NCBI GenBank assembly: GCA_946811185.2
Contig: OX328107.1
Span: 10,567,565 to 10,631,564, forward strand
Length of the DNA: 64,000 nucleotides
Direction: 5' to 3'
Source: Hippopus hippopus
Lineage: Eukaryota; Mollusca; Bivalvia; Cardiida; Cardiidae
The notes beneath the pieces are model-generated. The model was not told the origin of the DNA and did not search any database. It saw only the letters and a list, made by a program, of their open reading frames with translations. Below are positions 51,401 to 57,400 of this stretch, piece by piece. The number at the start of each line of letters is the position of its first letter. Within the stretch, counting starts at the first letter, position 1. The position numbers were made by a program, and so were the translations under genes.

Positions 51401-54400
51401 TTGTACGTGAATTACAATTTATTTTGAACCATTATCTAAAAGGTATGTCACAGAAAAGAATGGATGATTCTCCTTCTCAACTCATCGTCTCATCTAATAG
51501 ATAAAACCTGCCTAGCAAAATAAGCACAACTTCAGATAATTATACATGTGTTCTATGTATATCCAGATGAAATTACACAAAAAATTAGATAAAAAAAGGA
51601 TCTTGGATCTCCTTTGCCTGAAAGTTAAGAGATATTCTGACTTGAAACATTTTTATGTATCATGATTATTTCTTTACAAAAAATTGTCTACTTCATTTTC
51701 AATGCACCAGGTAGAAGCTTTTCAAATGATTTTTTCCCCCCCTTATTTTTGTATTTTGCACAACTCATCAAGACACTTACAAGTTCAGTAAAATATACAT
51801 GAAATTAAACAGGCAAAACATGACATTCTTCATTGTTCTTGCCATATCTGGTATGGTGCAGTCAAAACTTAGCTTCTAGAATCATGTATGATTGCATGAT
51901 CATACTGGGATCATTAACCAGTATCTTCTCCTTTTCCCATAATGTTTTCTACCATTTGAAAGACAAAAATCATAAAATAAGCTTGACTGAGCTTGGGTTT
52001 GCAAATGCTTTTAATTTGGTTGAGTTTAAATTTTGTCATTTGGTAAAAGGTTAATCTTCCAAATTGTCTCACACATATTTTAAACAATTAGTCAGTCCAT
52101 ACAAACAGATTGTTACCTGACATTTTGGAGAACAATCTCTGTCTGGCCTCATTAGAAGACCGGGGAGTTCTAATCTTATCAATCCACTGGTACTCTGGAT
52201 CATCATTCACTACTAGTTCCTCCACAAACCCATGTACATACTGGAGCCGGTAACCAGACGGTACTTCTGATGCTGATTGCATGAAATAAAAATCGCAGAT
52301 TAACTGACTTATTTCCTCCTGTATTATAAGAACATGGTAATTAAACAATACTCAAGGAATCCTCTTTACCCTTTACCAAACAATCGCGTGTTTTAATGAC
52401 TCTGAAGACGAATACTTTTGAAAACATTATGGGAAAAGGAGAAAATGCTGGTAACCAGCATTTTCTCCTTTGCTCAAAATGTTTTCCTCCCTTTCAAAGA
52501 CAAATTTCTTCATTTGAGGCAATTGCTTTCAATTTGGACTAGCCTAAAAATGTGTCCTTTGGTACAGAGTTAAGACAACAGGCTGTTTTACACAGATACT
52601 TTTGTAATGAAATTTCAGTCTTCTGCTGCATATTTGTTTCAAAATGTAACGAGTTCATACTTTACTATATGATCCTGTTTTTATATGACCCTGAGAAGAA
52701 AATTTTAAGAAAACAATCTTGAAACAAGAGCGGCAAATTGTCGCAAGATACGCCCGTCCCACCGCCAGTTGTCGAGGGGGGATAATAATCACAAAGGGCA
52801 GGTAGAGGAAAATAGTAGTGCAGCAGAAATCATGTAAGTGATTGAAATAGGCATGAATGTCTCCTCTAATGTTAAGGAAACATGCATATAAAGTTTCAGG
52901 TCATTCCAACATGAAAAGACAAAGGTATATTGTAGAGAAGCATGAAAAGCTGTAAAAAAAAAAAATAATGAATAGGGAATAATTCCAAAAGGGCATTAGG
53001 TAAGGTTACGGCTCCAGTGCACTGCACTTTTCATAACTGCAACAAACATATTTACCAAGTCTCAAGTCAATTTGACTTGAGGTGACAAAGTTCCGTTCCT
53101 GACAAGCAAGAAATACTGTAAAAATGAAGATCAAAGTGGAATTACTCAAAATCTGCGCTAGGTAGAGTTATTGTTCTTGCGCACTGTACTCCGTAATATT
53201 GCAACAAACATGCATACCAAGTTTGAAGCTGTTCTGACTTGAGATGACAAAGTTATATTCCGGACAAGCACTAAATACTGTAAAAATGACGATCAAAGGG
53301 AAATAACTCAAAGACAGCACGAGGTAGAGTTACAATTCTTGCGCACTGCACTTCAAAATATTGCAACAAATAAGCATACCATATTTCAAGTCATTCCTAC
53401 TTAAGGTGATAAAGTTATGCTCTGGACAAGCAAGAAATGCTATAAAAATGAACTTCTAAGGGGAAATAACTCAAAATTCGTGCTAGGAAGAGTTATGGTT
53501 CTTGTGCACTGCACTCCGTAATTTTTCAACAATCATGCATACCAAATTTGAAGATGTTCAGATTAGAGATGACAAAGTTATATTCCGGACAAGCAGAAAA
53601 TGCTGTAAAAATGACGATCAAAGGGATATAACTCAAAGACAGCACGAGGTAGAGTTATGGTTCTTTCGCACTGCACTCCGTATTATTGCAACAAACACAA
53701 AGGCCAAGTTTCAAGTCAATCGGACTGGAGTGACAAAGTTATGCTCCGGACAAGCAGAAAATGCTGTAAAAATGACAAAGGGAAATAACTCAAAGACAGC
53801 ACAAGGTAGAGTTATGGTTCTTTCGCACTGCACTCTGTATTATTGCAACAAACACAAATGCAAAGTTTCAGGTCAATCGGACAGGAGATGACAAAGTTAT
53901 GCTCCGAACAAAGAACTGGACACCGCCCGCCCGCCCAGACGCCATGGGTGATCCCATAATACGTCGCGTCTTCGACGGGCGTATAAAAAGGATATAATCA
54001 GCATTTTCCCTTCTTCATCTAATGTTTTCTACCTACTCAAAGACAAATCCTCTTATCTGAGCCATTACTGTCATCTTTGTCCATACTTTCAATATATGAA
54101 GGTTTGAATTTTTTTTCTAGAAGAGAATGAAAGTTAAATGTCTTTGCCTTCTGGAGGCACGGCAATTAAATTTGTACTAAATATCTCTGGGATCTGGAGG
54201 CTTGACATTTGCCTTTCTACTGGATATCTTTGGCTTCGGGAGACACGAAGACTTAATTTGCACTGAATATCTTTGGCTTCTGAAGGTATTACAACTGAAT
54301 TTGTTTTGAATATCTTTGGCTTCTGAAGCTGTTACAACTGAATTTGTGCTGAATATCTTTGGCTTTGGAAGACATGAAGACTAAACTTGTACTGAATATC

Positions 54401-57400
54401 TTTGGCTTTGGAAGACAGGAAGACTGAATTCATACAAAATCTTTGGCTTCCAAAGACATGAGGACTGAATTGTACTAAAAATTCTTGTTTTCCTGGGAAA
54501 GGAAGACTGAATTTATACAAAATCTCTGGTTTCTGGAGGCATGAGGACTGAATTGTACAAAATATCTTTCTCTGGTTTCTGGAGACATGAGGACTGAATT
54601 TGTTCTGAATATCTTTAGCTTCAAGAGACACAAGGTCTGAATTTATTCAGCTTCCAGGGACATCAGTACTTAATTCATACTGAAAATCTTTGGTTCTTGA
54701 GACATAATGACTTAATTTAAACTTGACCCTTTACCACACAATCCTAGCTTTTAATGACCCTGAGACAGAAAGTAACTGAAAACATTGTGGCAAAAGGAGA
54801 AAATGTTGGTAACCAGCACTTTTATGACCAGCCCGCATAGCTCAGTAGGTAGAGCGTAGGACTCGTGAACATAATGTTTTGAGTCACTTGAGGGTGTGGG
54901 TTCGATCCCCACAGCTGGCCATCTAAAATTACTAATAGCTTTCGGATGAGACGTTAAACCGAGGTCCCCTGTGACGGTGCTATACACCAAGCACGCAAAA
55001 GAACCAGGCGTAACTTATGATGGGTTTCGTCCTGTATCTGCACTATCCCCCGTAACAATACTAACAGCCTTCAGGGGGCGTCACGCATATGGGTAACCGG
55101 TGGCGACGATAAATAAACGCAAATTCAATCACTTCAACCAGCATTTTCTCCTTTTCCCACAATGTTTTTTACCCTTCCCAAAACAAATTTTGAATTCTAA
55201 GCCACTTTATTGTTTCATCTGCAAATGCTTTGAATTTGGACTAGTCTAAACGTTTGCTGTGTGGTAAAGGGTTATTATCTTTGGCTTCACGATACTTGAG
55301 GACTGATTTTGAACTAACAAAACTTGAAGGTAAAGAAAATTGTTAGGACAAATTGAAAATTTGCTATAAATGTGAGCCTCTATTTTAATAAATGCACCAA
55401 ATTCATCTGTTTTATTTAAACAAAAAGTTCATACTTACTACAAAAGAACTGTACACCACATGAAGATTGTCTGAATTTGTTGGAATCACTGAACAAATCT
55501 ATCTTCACGATAATATTTAGGTCTCCTCTGATACCTGTTCATTAAAATGTCAAAATGTCTGTATCACCTTACCAAACAATAAATTCAAGACTTGTCAATA
55601 TTAAAAGCATTTGCTGACAACAAACAGATGTTGCTCAAATGATAATGGTAGAAAAGATTGTGGAAAAAAGGAGATAATGCTAGTTACTAGGATAAATCTT
55701 TTTTGGACTACATCTAATTTGCTTTCACTACGGATACATCTAAAATTTTATGAAGAATTGAAACAAGACTAAAATTTTGTAGAATAGCTATTTTGGCTAT
55801 ACATCGGGGACCTCCAAGGTACGTATTCACCAACTATTCCTATGAATGTTCTAAGTCTCATTCTCAAAGATTTTTTTAATTTGAAGTAACGCAAAAACTT
55901 ACTGGCTAAACCAAATAGTTTAGCCAATCAGATGTTGTGTTTCTTTCAACTTTAGAAAATTCTGCAGAATAGGACTAAAAATGTTCCTAAAAATGGTTGG
56001 TGAAGACTGACCCTGGTTACATTTTACCACTGAGCCATCTGCTTCATCAGATTGTATAGTATTGAATGGTGTTTAATGCCACTTTCAACATTTATATTTC
56101 AGTCATATCATGGTGACACCTCACATATTCATGTATTTCCTGGATTCCACCAGCACTAGGGTAGAGTTCACTGTTCTGAAGCGTCTTGCCGAAGGACATT
56201 CCCACAAAAAACCCAGTGAATTCAGTGAGATTCAGTGCTTCAGTAGAACAAACCCCTCTCCAACAGGTACTTTAACTGTCTACCTCCTACTCTGTAGGTG
56301 GATGCCTTAATTGCATGGAGATAGAGACCTATGAATGAAAAAAAACATATCATACTAACCATGCATGGTGTCATATATAGGAAACCATCCGGAGATGACA
56401 GACGGGCTGTCCTTTACAAGTAGAGGATTCAGATCCACATATACCTTACCAATAGCATCATGGGCACTGTATGTGTCATGATCCAGGACCCTGGAAAAAC
56501 ACGATCCCGACAAAAAAGACTTTTGAAAACATTGTTGGAAAAGGAGAAAATGCTTTTAACAAGCATTTTCTCCTTTTCCCACAGTGTTTTCAACCCTTTC
56601 AAGGAAGAATTTCATAAAGTTAAAATTGTAGTCTGCAAATGCTTTTAATTTGGACCAGTCTAAAATTTTTTCATGTGGCAAATAGTTCACCTATTACTTC
56701 CTGCAGGCAACATTTGTTTCCAGAGGCAAACGAGATAAAAGTGATTTCACTCAAGTCAATTCCTTGATAGTGCTCACTTGTAGTGAGCAACCATCAGTTA
56801 TTAGTAACATTTTTTTTTCTAAATTCCCAATTTTGTATTTTTTAATGAAGCAGTCACTGTGTGAAACAGCCACCTGCTTTTACAGGCTAGAAATGTTTGT
56901 TTTCTTAGCTGGCTAGCTGGCTGTTTAATACAACCAAAAAAAATTTACGACTCATTCATAACTGCAGCTGTGATGAATGGAATTGTTTTTGTAGATAATA
57001 TATGATGAGAAAAGGAAAAACTGCTGATAACCAGCATTTGCTCTGTTTCCCACATTTTCAAAAGCCTTCTTCCTCCAGGAAAATAAAAACATAGGATTTT
57101 TGAAAAATCCCCCTCCTCAGAGACATTAAAACACAGGATTTTCTTGTACTGTGTTAAGACAAGTATTTCTGTAATTTGACTATACCTCAATTCCAGTGGT
57201 TCATCCTGCAAGACTTCATCTTCAACTTCGAACTTGAACCATTCAGAGTTCCACTGGGGGTTGAGGGACTTCTTATAAACATCAGTCTTCATGACTTCAC
57301 TGCTAAAGCGCACCTGAAGAAACAGAATTACAGTTAATTTATTACCCCCTACCAAAAACTTTAACATCTTGCCTGCAGTAGGCATCTTTTGAAAACAATG

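Larger units (their letters stand above)
52273..55438 (-). other. C2CD5 intron 4 (3.2 kb)
   Basis: Contains a MITE at 52362-52573, the tandem block at 52728-53988, the 53-base minisatellite at 54138-54725 and the SINE-split MITE around 54730-55275. Almost fully explained by repeats. Confidence 0.85.

Noticed and set aside
52273..52318. Extension of C2CD5 exon 5 to an upstream AG (ATAATACAG), with in-frame sequence ahead of SEVPSGY
   Set aside because: Joining exon 4 (phase 1 end) to that AG breaks the frame, while the acceptor at 52273 restores FFC-T-SEVPSGYR, matching the family.
54831..54919. A functional tRNA-Thr gene
   Set aside because: The anticodon region has an insertion, the acceptor stem does not pair well, and the segment continues into a SINE body flanked by a target duplication.
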